A DNA stretch of 64,000 nt from Calophaca sinica (GCA_037113605.1 CM073736.1:28396258-28460257), one strand, 5' to 3'; positions 34,650 to 47,730 are shown, counted from the first letter of the stretch. A program made the numbers and translations. The notes: generated from the letters alone by a model not told the origin.

Positions 34650-35873
34650 GATTCTTTTTTTGGGTGATGAGAATCTGAAACCTTACTCCCTAAGAAATAT
34701 TAACAAATTTAACAATTCACAACAGTTTCCTTAAAATCTTAGACATTCTTCATTGGGAAACATTTCGTTTAACACCAATCAACACTTGACCCTGCCCTTG
34801 ATTAGGTTCTTTCTCTATGAATGGGGTTACAAGAATTTTTTTCTAATTAGGAAAGTTTAACACAAAATGCACAACTTCAGTCGGACTTGTACCAAAACTC
34901 TGAGAGGAAAAACCACGTTTAGAATGACTCATTAATCACTCCAGCTCTATCATCCTCATGATTAGACCCATCAACAAATTGCTAAAAGCTAAGAAAGTTC
35001 CCAATAAGTAACACTAACCCGTTCAATTTACGACAAATCCATGATTCCTTTAGCTAAAGCTTTATTTTTATTTTATACGGCCACTAACGAAAAGTTGCAA
35101 CATGGATTCTAAGAGATGATAGCCGTCCAGTGATATTGCAATGCAGCCGTTAGATCAAAATAACTGGGGGACCCAACAGTGTAAAACCCAAGTACTACCA
35201 TGGAACCGCCCTTAGAATAATATTCATTTTTTTTTGCTTTGATTAAGGGCGGCTGACCTACTCTTGAACCAATACACCTCGCTTTCACAACTATCAATGA
35301 GAGTTCGACACGTGTACATGCTGACGAGCCATCCCATATACGCCGGCTGCAGCGGGCCCCCACCGTTTTGGAAGCTTATGTTGCCATTGCCTCCACCAGC
35401 ATTCACGACCACTCAGCGGAGGTTTACATTGAGAAATTCTCTCTTTCAAAAATCAAAGGTAAAAACGAGATATAGATGAGGAAAAATAATTGCGGTACAC
35501 GTAGAAAGAATAATGTAATAAGATGTCGACTTTATTTTTGTATTTCCATATATAGACATACCACCTTTTTCCAAGGAGTACATTATCATTTCCCTTCTTC
35601 CCCCACCTCAAAGCCACTATATTTACATCCTCAACCCCAAAACTTAGTATAATTACTCTAGAAACCAAACCCTATACTTGTTTTTGCTTACTCCACCTTC
35701 AACTATTTCACAGGCGTCTTATTTTTCTACTACCTCAACCTTTCCCACTTCTGCTATTGGATTTTCTATATACACACAACGCTAGAAACAGAAAGGAAGG
35801 CTTCCAGTACTTACTTGCATTACTATATAATATTAAGGGGCATAATAGCAAATAACCTAAAAATACCAAGTAT
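34650..35873. other. Downstream flank of the PLATZ gene
   Basis: Contains the 3' untranslated region of the PLATZ gene (exact end unknown) and a moderately GC-rich patch at 35250-35420 with open frames on both strands that match nothing I recognise. Confidence 0.5.
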
Positions 35874-37460
35874 CTAGTATTCTATAATTAGTCCCCCCAT
35901 TGGAGCTCGGTGAGGTATTCCCTTTCTTCTCTTGGTCGTTCTGTAATTAACTGAAGTTGGTGGTGGTGTGGATGGTGTGAAGCTCTGGACTACTTTGCTG
36001 TTCTTGTGACGGCTATGGTGGCTGCTGTTGCTACTGTATGTATCCTCAGAGTCTGATGCCATTGCTGCTGACTGCTTCTTTTTCTTCTGGAAATTATTAG
36101 ATGTTCCTACAATCTGCGATTCATATTCACATTGGTTAATTAAACAAAAAAAAGTTTAATTCAATAAATTTAATCAAAGTAGTTGAAAACAATGGTTAAT
36201 TTTTGACAAACTAAGGATTACAAAAGTCAATATTCAAATCCCAAGATTTCAAACATTGGGTGGTTGTTTACTGCTCTGAAGAATCCCGTGAATCAAAGGT
36301 AACCCTTCCAATTGATGGTTATAAGAAAAAGTCAACTCATTGTTGCAATCACCGAAAAGTTTTTCACTGCTATCACTATGCTTGAAAAGAAAGCAAATGA
36401 AAGAACAACTTTTTAAAATTTCTTCTTCTTGTTCAAAAGCATAAACAAGGAAATGAGAAGAGATTGGTGGGGGTGAAGTGAAGTGAAGTACCTTGCAACC
36501 AAGAGAACAGAAGCGGTAAGAATCAAGAAGGCTACGCTCGCAGACTTCACAAGTGTTGGTGACACCTTTACCAGGCCTTGGCTGAGGCCTCTCATTCAAG
36601 AACACCACCCTTGCGCTGTTGATAATGTAGGTCTGAACACCAGTAATGTCCAACACCTTCTGAATCTCAGATACCCTTATCACATCATGATATGAGGACC
36701 TCCTAATCTGTTAAATTAACAACAACAAAAAAAAAAAAAGAGAGTTAATTAGAACAAAATAAAAAACTAACATTTTTTTTTTAGATTCTGTGAAATGCAG
36801 GACACAGAGACGGGAGAATTTGGCACAGAAATTGAGAATAGGAAAACAATGAATGGCGGTTCAGATCTCATCAGATAAAGAAAAGGTGAGACTTTTAACC
36901 AAAAAAAAATCCAGAAAAAGAACGAATCTAAGTAGCAACCCGTAAAGGGCAAAAACTGATGAATTTGATAAAAATGACTGTGAGAGAACTGAACCACAAA
37001 ATGTGTCAGATGAAGGGTTTTGTGCAAAAAGTGGAAGACTTTGATCAATTCATCAATGAAGAAACAAACAATTCACAAACCTGAATGGCACGATGATCTT
37101 TGTGGTAGGCGAGGCAGAGAGAGCAGAGAGGACCATTCATACAGTCCAAACAATACATATTGCATTCACTCTTGTGAGAATCAGCATGAAACTTGCATTG
37201 AACAAAGAAGCTCTCTTTTAGAAGAGGCTTCAACCATGGCGGCCACCTGTTGTCATCATCATCAGGACCTCCAGCACCCTATTCAAAATCAATCAAAACC
37301 ATTTTTTTTTTGAATCAGACTCAAAAAACCAAAACAAATAGAATAGAATAAAACAGAATACCAATGCAGAATGAGAGAAAGTTCACTTTATACATACCAT
37401 GATTCTCCTGTTCTTGGGCTTGATTTCTCGGACAGTGTTTTCTTGGTTTTCAATTGCCAT
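35874..37460 (-). CDS. PLATZ family zinc-dependent DNA-binding protein, 4 exons, 238 aa
   Basis: Exons are 37398-37460, 37081-37278, 36492-36707 and 35874-36113 (coding 63, 198, 216 and 240 bases, all phase 0). Introns have GT-AG borders. ATG is at 37458-37460 and TAG at 35874-35876. The first zinc motif uses C49, H52, C64, C67, C73, C76, H80 and H83 (C-x2-H-x11-C-x2-C-x5-C-x2-C-x3-H-x2-H). The second uses C140, C143, C154 and C158 (C-x2-C-x10-C-x3-C). Both match published PLATZ signatures and length. Basic KKKK and KRRKG stretches in the last 80 residues may be nuclear signals; the tail before them is Ser/Thr/Pro-rich. PLATZ proteins bind A/T-rich DNA and usually repress transcription in the nucleus. 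The leader is CT-rich. No defect is seen; this is the only intact host gene found. Confidence 0.95.
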
Positions 37461-38923
37461 TGGCTAGAGAGAGAGAGTTTGTGTGTTTGGATGGTTGTGG
37501 TTTTTTTTAGATAGAGAGTGAAGAGGTATGTTTTGAAGTGAGAAGTTTGGGAAGTAAAGAAGAGTGGGTGGTATATGAGGGAGGGAATGGGTTCTTGTAG
37601 GACTTGGAAGCGGTAGATGGGATTTTAGAGAGAGAAAGATGGGTCGTTCTTATCCGCACAAAGTCTTCAACCAAACCTAGCTCCGAACCAAAACCCAAAC
37701 CAAGATGCGTTGGGCTTAAGGAACCCACCTCCTTCTATCCTTTTTAATCTTCATTAAAAATTAAATATTAAACATTTCATTTTCACATTGTCTCTTTGAT
37801 CTTATCATTCTTCATTTTTTTTTAATTTCCCACTCTCTCAGCTTCTATTCAATTTTGCTTTCGTTTTCAGTGATTAAAGCAATTTTTTTCTCCACCAAGT
37901 ATTTAATCTCTGGCATGGGTTTGGGCATGCTTATTTCGTCTACTTGTATCAATCGGCACCCTTTTATATATGGTAAAACATCTGATGTTTTTTAAGGTCT
38001 GCTCAGGCACTTGTCCTAATCCAATTCGTATCGGTTATCAACATGAAAAAAACTTTCAATTGTTGACCCAAATGTACTAGCTATATAGGGTCTTGTCCCT
38101 ATTACGGCTATTTCCCATCATAATTATTTGTTTGTCAATGTATAAAAATGTGTTGATAAATTAATCTAGCCCACAACCAAACATGAACTGTGTTTGGCAA
38201 GAAGATGTTTGATTAAAATGTTGTAGTACATTGTAGCCATAACCAAGATAAGAAGTTTGATGTAACTCTACAATTATTAATAATATAAAACCAAATAAAT
38301 GCTCGGAAGTGTAAGCATCAGGTTGGCCCGAATCATGTGGGTTAGGTCTTGGTTGGCCATCCCTAATTAGAGTCTATAACAGAACCACTTAACTGATTCT
38401 AGAAACAATAATAATTGTTTCAACAAGTAAAATGTTCAGGTTAGAGTTTTCCTTTTAATTAGTGTCTTTAACAGTGAAGCTAGTTATATATAATTCACCA
38501 ATTGTGCCAAAACAGTCCATAAATATTATTTTTTTAACAAAACATATCGCTTAAAAGTGCTATATATTGGGGCTATTTAAAGTTTACCCAGCGCTTTTTT
38601 ATGTGCCGTATAATATATACACATTCCATGTAATACCTGTTGTCCATTTTTACTTACATATCGCACTGTCAAAAAGTGCTAACTATTTATCTCGCTCAAT
38701 ACCGCATTTTTGGAAAAGCGTTATCTATATCCGTATTTTTTATTTTTTTTACATAATTTTCATATTCTAACTATTTGTACATAATCAAACAATAGAACGA
38801 AAATACACAGTACTCGAGAGAAAAAGCTACATTAAATGATGTTTCAAAGAATTTCAATTCAATATATGTATATACTCATCAAAACGTAAATCCAACGCTG
38901 TACATACTAAAGACGAAAGATAC
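37461..38923. other. PLATZ upstream region and AT-rich intergenic DNA
   Basis: The first 300 bases should hold the PLATZ promoter and leader, with GA/CT repeats at 37467-37480. No confident TATA box was chosen. At 38540-38740 short AGTGCT and AAGCGTTATCTAT words resemble CACTA subterminal repeats. Confidence 0.5.
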
Positions 38924-40459
38924 ATTATATGATTTCTTTTTTTTTTTTGGTGCATAAAGAGGGCTAAAGCCCAACAAAACAAAAAAGCAAACTAACTAGG
39001 GAGACTAGTATTCCGAGGCAGAAAAGCCCCAAAATAGTCATCAAACATCAAAATTTGCAACTCCCTTGGCTCTTGATCCAGGACCTGCACCTCCCAAGAA
39101 GTCGCTACGAAACTGTGGTTAACCAACCTGTCCGCACACCGATTCCTTTCCCTCCAAGTATGAACAACTTGCACTTGCCAATATAATTATGTCTCAAGAT
39201 GGTGAATTCTCCTAATCAAGTTAGGTTCGACCATCCCGTTAGTACATGGATAATTGATCATATCCACCAAAACTCTAGAGTCACTCTCAGCTATGAGTTT
39301 GCTGCACCCATGATGCCAAGCGAATTCCAACCCCACAAAGAGTCCCCACATTTCGCCCTGTAAGGCATTACAGTGTCCCACCTTCCACATATATCCCTTG
39401 ATCCAACGACCAGCGTCATCCCTCAAAAGGCCCCCACAATCGGCCATAGAATGCTGTTGTTTACAGGCTCCATCACAGTTTAGTTTCATCCAGCCCATTG
39501 GTGGATATTTCCAAGCTACATACACAGTATCACTTTTCCTACCAGTCGCAGTGCTGCGAAGCCGACTGGAGCAATCAATTTCCTTCGCAAAATGAATAAC
39601 AGGTATACTGGGGTCAGTGTGTCTCGTAAAGCCTTCTTCAAAGACTTGTAGATTCTGCCATTTCGACAAGAACCAACATGTGACCATGAACAATGTGTTC
39701 CATGAAATGTCATGAGTAGTATGCTACTGAATTATAATGTTTTGGAAAAGCCACTCCTTACAATCGCTCATGAAGAAATGAGATATCTCATCATACGGGA
39801 CAATGCGAAGCCAGATCTGAGTAGCATAAGCACAATCACGAAGGACATGTGTCATGGATTCCTCTTCTCTGCCACAGCACGGGCAAAGCGGAGAGATGGA
39901 AGCATTCCACCCATGGCGACGGAGGTTAGTGAGAAGTCTACCATGGGCAGCTAGCCAAATAAACGTTTGAATTCTATGGGGACCCTTCCACTTCCATACC
40001 CGACTCCAATCTCCTTCAATTGTTCTATGATCTGCAGCCAAAGTACCATAAGCACTCTTCACTGAGAATTCTCTATTGCTAGTGCCTTCCCAAACTACAC
40101 AATCCTTCTCATCAGAATCCAAGGGGGGAGGGCATGGAAACCACCTTGTTAACCTGACTAGGGCTCAGATGCGCATTTAGAAAAGTGAGGTCCCATTCAC
40201 CTCTATTATTTGTGGCCTCACTGACTTGAATAGTTGTGTCAAGGATCCCACTTGTATGCTTCACAGTTTCTATAAGGGGGCCTTCATTGGGAATCCATCT
40301 ATCCAACCAAAAGTTCGTATCCTTCCCATTCCCAATTTGCCACACAACATTCTGCTGGAATTTATTCCACACCCCTGTTAACGCTCTCCAAAGTGGTGAG
40401 CCATATGGCTGAGCTGTAATGAAACACATCATGCCCCCTTCCATAAATTATATGATTTC
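38924..40459 (-). mobile_element. 5'-truncated L1-type LINE with 13-bp target duplication
   Basis: Exact duplication ATTATATGATTTC at 38924-38936 and 40447-40459. The element between (38937-40446) runs on the minus strand and ends CTCTTTATGCACC followed by an A-run. Only the 3' third remains: end of the RT ORF, zinc-finger region and RNase H. Truncation at the 5' side and a tail next to the duplication are standard for target-primed LINE insertion. Confidence 0.93.
38992..40444 (-). pseudogene. LINE ORF2 3' part: zf-RVT and RNase H-like domain
   Basis: Open segments on the minus strand at 40112-40444, 39724-40122 and 39187-39693, then 38992-39174, give one protein with frame breaks. The zinc-binding region shows CPCCGREEESMTHVLRDC and the SAYGTLAAD/WKWKGPHRIQTFIWLA context. 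The RNase H-like domain contains KLNCDGA, GGLLRDDAG, GEMWGLFVGLEFAW and AESDSR. A CADRLVNHS-like block near the end fits the domain C-terminus. RT and endonuclease are absent. Such RNase H-bearing ORF2 proteins are typical of plant L1 elements. Confidence 0.88.
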
Positions 40460-43112
40460 AAGAAAGAAGATATCTAACATTGGCTCTTAATTCTTACAAC
40501 AAGAATTGAACATAAATATTATGGTTCTTAATTTAATTATCTTCCTACAACAAGAATTGAACATAAAATCTATATTTCAAAGAAGAATATATATAACATT
40601 GTATATTCGTGAAGCTCCAATAGTATGTCTGTTTACAGCGTATGTCTATTTATAGCTAACGGAACATCTGATTAGATGATTGACGTGCCACCCCGCACGT
40701 GCGCGCGCACACACTCACAAGCATGATTAAAAACCCGAGCAAATTAGAGAGGTTATGTCGGTTGAAATGAGAGACGCCAACCAATTGAGATTTACGAAGA
40801 AGTCGGATACAAAATGAAGCTAATTGTAATGATGTTTAGCATATTGATGATGGCACCAGATGTCAATAATTTATCTTGACCTAATCGAGGTACAAAATAT
40901 GCGGTTGAGATTCCATTTGAAATTGAGTGCACTTGAGTAATTACTTCAGGCAAAGTAATCTACATTGATTGTCCTACACGAGGATAAGGCGAGTTACATG
41001 ACGGTGTTCAAGAACTATTATGCGTGGTACACACTAAGCGTGATTATAGAGCGATAACGAGCTCACTCAGGGCAAATCGTACGCTCTAAGGGTTTGCTTT
41101 CTCTCCATGGCCATGTGTACCATATGCTACATATTCTCGTAATAGTTATTGAACTACATTGTTATTGCCTCATCTTCATACGGGACAACCAAGAAGAGTA
41201 CTTCTCGTGTCGCAATTCTCTTGGGCACTCATCCTTAACTAGAATTAGTACTTGATTAAGTCAAGACAAACTATTAATACCGAGTGACTTTGTCGATCAT
41301 CATCACTATCTCAACATATATTACTATTAATTTCAATTGTTTTCCAATTAACTTGTCCATGGGTCTCATTGATTAGCCTTTCTCATTCCAACCAACATAT
41401 ATATATATATTCAATAGATACTTGGTGTTATTGTCATTCCTCGATCTCTGTCATTGCTCGCATAATCCTCAACCATTGATGAAATAATTTTCCGCCTTAG
41501 GTCTCTCGTTCTCAAATTGATAATTCATTACATAACTTGCCTCATCTCGACAATGGATAAAGAGGAAATGCTTCCCAGACTAGTTGAAAGAAAGAAGGAA
41601 CATTATTCATCAATTCTTACAAATTTATCTAAGAAGTTCTTATAGAACTCAAAATGCAACTATAACGTACAAAAAATCAGAATTAGACAACAAACTATCA
41701 CTATACAAAAGTAAAAACAAAGCATTAGATATTGCAAACAAACCAGCACCATTAGTTATTGCAAACATACCATCAAACATACACTTATATACATAAAGAT
41801 TGATTATCTATACAAGAATGACAACAAACCAGCACTATATATGTGGTGACAAAGCCACGACAACTAAAATACTAGAGAGAGAGATTGCAAGTGGAAGCCA
41901 AAGTGATGAAACCAGTCGGTGGGGAAGCCATGGCGACGAAACTCCACGATAATGGCGAGGAAGCTCCATAATGACAAAGTTTCACATCGCTAGTGAGGAA
42001 GCTTCGCGGCTAACGAGGTCATGAAGGGGGGAGGAAGAGGGGATCTACTGAAAACGAGGAGGAGGAATGATCTCTATTGGAAACAAGGATGAGGTGAAAA
42101 CACAAAGAGGGAGAAGGAGGGTGGTTTCATTTAATTTAGGGTTTTATTTGAGGAGAGATTGAAGGCCTTCTTTGATTTTTATGCTCCGTATAAGTTTAGA
42201 CACGTTCATGCTCAAAGAAGTGCTATTTAATCTCAAAAACTATGATAACAATTCTTTAGCGATGTGCTATCTTTAATCTCTGCATATGTTTGTACAACGC
42301 CTTTTCAAGTAAGCGTTATCTAATCTCATAGAATAGACAACACTTACTTGATAAGGCTCTATCTATATTCTTCGAGTCTTTTTACACAGTGCATTTGTTT
42401 TTAAACGCTATCAAATTTGCGATAAAACATCTAGAATCTGGCGCAAGCGAATACTCGATGTCTATATATATGAAATTGTATGTTAGCTCCACATTAGTAA
42501 TGCAAGCATGACACATATAGTTACCGTGTTTAATTGTCTAATCTCATTTAATTTTCTTGTTGTAATAAAAAAATAATTGTATTTTCCAAAATGTCCTTAA
42601 TAAAAACTTGTTTCATAGAAATACAAGTGGTTATTGAAAAATAAAATCTAAATTAATTAAAGGGTGTTTTAAGAATGATATCATTAAATAGGATATAATT
42701 AGTTGATATTTGCTTATATTTTAGACCATCAAAGTTAATTTTTTTTTACTTATATTCGAAACCAAAGAGAATACAAAATTAGATACAAACATAATACGGC
42801 ACGAACACAGAGATATGATAAATTTTGTAAATTATGTATAAGAGTTAATTTGTTATATAATACGTAAAATTAATATTACAGCATAAATTTTAAATTAAAA
42901 ATTGAAAATATTTTAAAAGTTAAAATTAATCGTAGTAAATATAATAAATTATTTTTATTTATTTAAATACTTTTGATTTTCATATGTACTTATGATAAAT
43001 ATTCAAACAAATTAAAAATATAATTTAAAATACTCCAAAGAGGCACACCTTGAACTTCCTTTTATGTCTTGTGCATTTCTTATCCTAGGCCGATTTGCTC
43101 AAATTCTATAGA
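40460..43112. other. Intergenic with short duplications and CACTA-like words
   Basis: TACAACAAGAATTGAACATAA occurs twice, near 40494 and 40551. An alternating purine-pyrimidine run GTGCGCGCGCACACAC lies near 40698. 41880-42160 carries degenerate GAGGAAGCT repeats. 42190-42450 carries GTGCTAT, AAGCGTTATCTA and AACGCTATC words like those at 38540-38740. No gene is recognised. Confidence 0.5.
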
Positions 43113-43391
43113 GTAAATTTTTAATTTAGTCACTAAATTTAAACTCTTTTTTCTATTTAGTCACTAAAATATATGAAAATAATAAATAGTTTCTAAAATT
43201 TGTAAAATCTATCAAATTAGTCCATAAAATTTTATAAGTAATCCTTACAGGAACTAATAAAACGGATTTCATAAAACTTTAAAGACTAATTTAACGGATT
43301 TCACAAAGTTTATGAACTATTTATTATTTTTATATATTTTAAAGAATAACCTAAATAGGAGTGAGAGTGTAAGTTCAGAGACTAAATTAAG
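43113..43391. mobile_element. Foldback MITE, about 280 bp
   Basis: The left arm starts AAATTTTTAATTTAGTCACT; the right arm ends AGAGACTAAATTAAGGATAA. The arms are about 100 bases with mismatches and a short centre. No target duplication was assigned. Confidence 0.6.
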
Positions 43392-44048
43392 GATAATAAG
43401 TGTCATGGTTATGATAATTTGGAAAAAGGTGGTTCAACGATTATGCCATGGCTAGTTACTGACAGTGGTGAGTAGCCGGGGAGTGCGTTGATGCTATGTA
43501 TTGTGACTCTGTACATAACAAGACGTGTAGCAATTAAGAAAGAAATAAAGAAAAATACGATGTACGTGTTTAAAAAATTAAAAGATCAGCACTAAAAAGA
43601 GTGACAAACGTCCATGAGTAATTAGTGTTTCAAAAATGTACTCCATGGTGAAGAAATCACAAATTAGATTAAATTACAGAAACTCGTGGAGAAATCGTCA
43701 AAGATTACTAGCTTTTGGTTGGAGAAATCACAGAAACTTTTGGAGAAAAAAATCTTAATCGATTTTATTTTCCGTAGATTAGATGGAATTCACAGATCCC
43801 ATCAACAATCAATGACTGAATGGATGACCATAAGCCATTAACTCAGTAGTGCTACCACCAATACGGCTCCATCAAAAATTCAGCAATATCCTGTTCTTCA
43901 TGCGAGATGCCATGAACATTTTGAGCATTTCAACGCGCGCGGGTGATAACACGTCTAATCTTATTTTTACAATGTTGATGGGATGGTCTACTGTCTACCG
44001 TGCACCCAACCCCTTGATTTTTGGAGGTCGGCAGTATGCCACCATGCC
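43392..44048. other. Intergenic, no recognised gene
   Basis: AT-rich; the small forward frame starting at 43849 lacks any family signature. Confidence 0.5.
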
Positions 44049-44088
44049 CCCAAAAGATTTTTTTTTTTTTTGGAGGAACCCAAAAGAT
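44049..44088 (-). repeat. Short T-run insertion bracketed by 10-bp repeat
   Basis: CCCAAAAGAT at 44049-44058 and 44079-44088 flanks a T-run plus GGAGGAA (TTCCTCC then A-run on the minus strand). Confidence 0.6.
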
Positions 44089-44552
44089 ATTTGTTGGCTA
44101 GCTTTTGGTTTGTTTTGATTCGAGGAAAGAAAGTGTGAACAAAAAATGTGAGAAAAATAAAATTATGATGATCTCTTTACTATAATAAAAGAGAAAATGA
44201 AAGAAAAAAAATTATTTTTTTCTCTTGTTTCATTGAGTAGAAAGTGAGAGAAAAAAGTATTTATGTGTGGAAGGACATAAATATTAATATTACATATACT
44301 AATATAGTAAACTATGTCCCGATACATCAAAAGTCTCATATTACTTGAGAATTGATGTTAATGGTAATTTATAAATACCCACTTACCTCAACCCACTGAA
44401 GCGCTTTTTAAGGACAAAATCGTGAAGGCCCATATGTGAGTCAAAACGGACAATATCTCGAAAAAAATAATGTTGCAGACTAGAGGTTGAAACAAATTAT
44501 AAAAAAGAAATCAGGACATTATCTTCGAGTCAAATTGTTTTTTAATATTTAT

Positions 44553-44890
44553 CAATGATTTAAAAACCGGACCGGACCGGACGGTCCGATCGGTTCGACC
44601 GTCACCCGGTAGTGTTAGCAGTCGGTTCAACCTCAATTGAACTGCAGTCTAGTTGAACCGCCCAGAACCGAGTTGAATCGGATTGAACCGTAGTTGAACC
44701 GGGTTGAACCAGACAAAAGAACCGGGTTTGACCGTTTTAACTTTTTTTTGTTATTTTTACTTACTTTTTCCTCAAATTAGTACTTATTTATTTATTTATT
44801 AGTCACCCAGTTCAACCGAAGGTTCAACTAATTGAACCATAACCCAGAGGTCTCACCGCTTCAATCTTCGGTCCAATTTTTAAAACACTG
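44553..44890. mobile_element. hAT-type MITE, 338 bp, with exact 8-bp duplication
   Basis: The ends CAATGATTTAAAAACCGGACC and GGTCCAATTTTTAAAACACTG are inverted with mismatches. The flanks ATATTTAT at 44545-44552 and 44891-44898 are identical. The interior is full of GGTTGAACC and CCGGACCGG words in both orientations. Confidence 0.9.
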
Positions 44891-45111
44891 ATATTTATAG
44901 GATTTGTATAGCCCTAATAGATGTGACATCTGGCCATGGATATTTTGATTATGTTATCGTTACTTTGATGCGAAAATTAGGTAAACGCTTTATACTCACT
45001 GTGGTTATGTTTTATTTTAATGTGAGATTTTGAGTTCGAAATCATGACACGCTTTTGACCGTGCGCGAAAGATTTATTAAAACTCTTATTGTTATCCCGT
45101 GAAAGATCTTT

Positions 45112-45148
<37 letters not shown>
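45112..45148. repeat. (AAT)n microsatellite
   Basis: About twelve AAT units. Confidence 0.9.
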
Positions 45149-45308
45149 TATTGGGGTTAAGGTGTCACACGAACGAGGGTAATGGAGGGCAATGTGAGGG
45201 GGGAATAGGGGCTTTGCCTGGTTATTATTCCTTCTATGAAATGTCATTTCTTTTCAATTTTTACTCTTTCGAGCGAAGCCCTTGTAGATCTGGTTGCCCA
45301 ACACATAT

Positions 45309-45500
45309 GAAGGTTGAAGGAATTTGAAAAGGGTGAGGGTTTAAAGGTATAAAGGTTTGAGATTGAAGATGATTATCGTGGCCTAAGATTTTAGCCGTTT
45401 TGTTGAAGGTTGAAAGGATTTAAAACGGGCGAGGGTTCGAAGGTATGAAGGTTAGAGGTCAAAGATGATTGAAGTGGCTTAGGATCTTTGTCATTTTAGT
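45309..45500 (+). repeat. Tandem duplication, about 97-bp unit, diverged
   Basis: GAAGGTTGAAGGAATTT... and GAAGGTTGAAAGGATTT... start two collinear copies, each containing GAGGGTT(T/C), AAAGATGATT-like and GTGGC(C/T)TA words. No function is seen. Confidence 0.7.
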
Positions 45501-47212
45501 CTCTAATTAAGAAATATGCCACATATTTGACATGTAAGCATCCAGGTAGGCATAACATTCTTCAGTTAATGTTTGGTAACCAAGGCTAACGTGACTCATG
45601 TTTTTCAATGTCAACGATGTTTTGTCATTTTTTTTTTTAATTCTGGGGACTAACTTAACACCGCTCAGTAATTCCAACGATAAAATTAGTGATCATTATA
45701 TGGAAGTTAGAAAAGGACATGGAGGAAAAAAAAACATCTAATGAATGCCCAATTAAAATATTATTTGAATAGACATACATACAATATTATAACTATTTTA
45801 ATCATATTATTCTTCTTCATTTATTCTTTTTTATTAAAAATAACACATACACATACTTCTAAAATTTTTAAAAATAACAAGTGCTAAAAAGTTAGTTTGG
45901 ACTATAATCACTCATATAAACGAAAAAGGTTGAAATGATTTTGCTATAATCCAATAACTATAAGTATTGTAAATGTGTGTTTGGATTCTACTAACACCAA
46001 AAAAAATAGTGAGTCGGATCATATATTAGGAAACTTTGCTAAAGTGCAATATTTGCCAATAAGCTGAATCCATATTAGTGAAACTAAAATTGGCTAAATC
46101 GTAGTCGACTATCTTAAGATCCAATAAATTATGATCGACTAACTAAAGATCGACTAATTCCAGAATGACTAAACCAAAGATTAAATAAATCAAGATCAGT
46201 TAAACCAAAGATTAACTTATCGGCTAGTAAGTTAAGCAACCGACTAATCAAATGAGCACTAAATTTGCATGACAACAGATTTATAATAGAGAGAGTCAAA
46301 TTGATTTTGTTTCCTATCAAATGTAATTTTAATAAAAATATAGATCTTTAGTAAAAATTGATTTTCTCAATCTCGATTTAACTAAAAGTGAAAAAATATA
46401 ATTTTTGTGTTAGGTTAAAAAACTTACGGTAAGTTTTACCTCAAACTTGCTTTTAAGTATTTAAACACAAGTCAGTAAACTTCAAACACAATTTTAATTA
46501 AGTTAATTTTACTAAATCAGTTTCATTTAAAATCATGTTTGTCAAGCGCTTACAAAACACACACTACGTAGTAGTTTCTCTTATAAGTTGAATTCATTTT
46601 TCACAACTCAATTTTTAAAATAAAAAAAAAACTCTCTCTTTTAACTTTTTATATAAATATCTTAAATTTATAAAAAAAAAATTATGAGTTAAAAACTAAA
46701 TATTTATTTTAGTAGAAAAATTTTATATATAAAATAGAAGTTATATAGAAGCAATTTCCCTAACTTTTCGCATTAGTTTCAAAATAATTCTTCAGGTCAT
46801 ATGAAAAAAGATACTAGTAATTCTTCAGGCAGGGGACCCATTTCATGTTGCTGAATGGCCGATGGCAATTAGTCCAACAAAGCTCCTGGTTGTCCCAATC
46901 CCATATCAATCTCCAATAATAATTGCATGGAAACTTTCAACAACGTAAAATAATTAGCTAAATTAATTATGTAGAGACCGTAGTTGCGGCCTACCTTAGT
47001 CTATCTTATCTTTTCCTCTAAGAAACCCCAAAAAATTTGGAAAATAGTACTGCATATTCCAATCTCGTATGGTATCCCCTTCAACCTCCTTGAGCTGGTA
47101 AATGTTCCCCGACCATTTGATGCTAACCAAATTGGAACATTTGATGCTAATCAATGGATAAGCACTAACCACTCTTTTCATGTAAACCCCTGATTGGGTT
47201 TAGGAGGACACT
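45501..47212. other. AT-rich intergenic
   Basis: Around 46100-46250 GATCGACTAA and GACTAAACC-like words recur irregularly. No gene or complete mobile element is recognised. Confidence 0.55.
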
Positions 47213-47248
47213 ATATCATTTTTTTTTTTTTTGGGAAAATATCATTTT
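47213..47248 (-). repeat. Short T-run insertion bracketed by 10-bp repeat
   Basis: ATATCATTTT at 47213-47222 and 47239-47248 flanks a T-run plus GGGAAA (TTTCCC then A-run on the minus strand). Confidence 0.6.
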
Positions 47249-47350
47249 ATTTATATTATTATATTATAATGGCGGTGTTACGTGGGATGGAATAGGAAAG
47301 ATATTTGTAGTAACATAAAATTGTAGTACCGTAAAGAAAAGGAATTAGAG

Positions 47351-47730
47351 GAATGCTACGGATACTCTCTCTGATACTCTTTCTTAAACACTCTCTTAAT
47401 AATTGGGTCACGTCACACTTTTTTTTCTCCTCAAAATCAATCATTGGATTAAAAGTTACTATCATATAGATCATATCTGTAAATTTTAACATTAATATAT
47501 GATCAGTTATTATGTCATCAAGATGTGTCAAAATTAATGTCAACGGTGCAATTATAAATAACGTTAATCTTGACGCATCTTGATGACATAGTAAATGATC
47601 ATAAATTAATGTTAATATTTACAGATATGATCTATATGATAGTAACTTTCAATCTAATGATTGATTTTGGAATAAAAAGTGTGACGTAGCCTAATTATTA
47701 AGAGTGTCAGAGAGAGTGTTCGTAGCATTC
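47351..47730. mobile_element. Foldback MITE with arms of about 180 bp (Mutator-like)
   Basis: The left arm begins GAATGCTACGGATACTCTCT; the right arm ends AGTGTTCGTAGCATTC. Arms match over about 180 bases with scattered differences and surround a loop of some 35-40 bases. Long inverted repeats fit Mutator-type MITEs. A clear 9-base flank was not found. Confidence 0.8.

Noticed and set aside
35109..35479. Overlapping frames on both strands downstream of the PLATZ gene
   Set aside because: Moderate GC opens frames on both strands; no domain and no splice-supported extension.
36711..36765. Possible micro-insertion in a PLATZ intron (GTTAAATTAACAA versus GTTAATTAGAACAA around an A-run)
   Set aside because: The flanking repeat is too imperfect to call.
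40694..40712. Alternating CG/CA run as a regulatory Z-DNA element
   Set aside because: Too short and without other support.
43849..44118. 89-codon forward reading frame
   Set aside because: It includes a T-run micro-insertion and matches no family.
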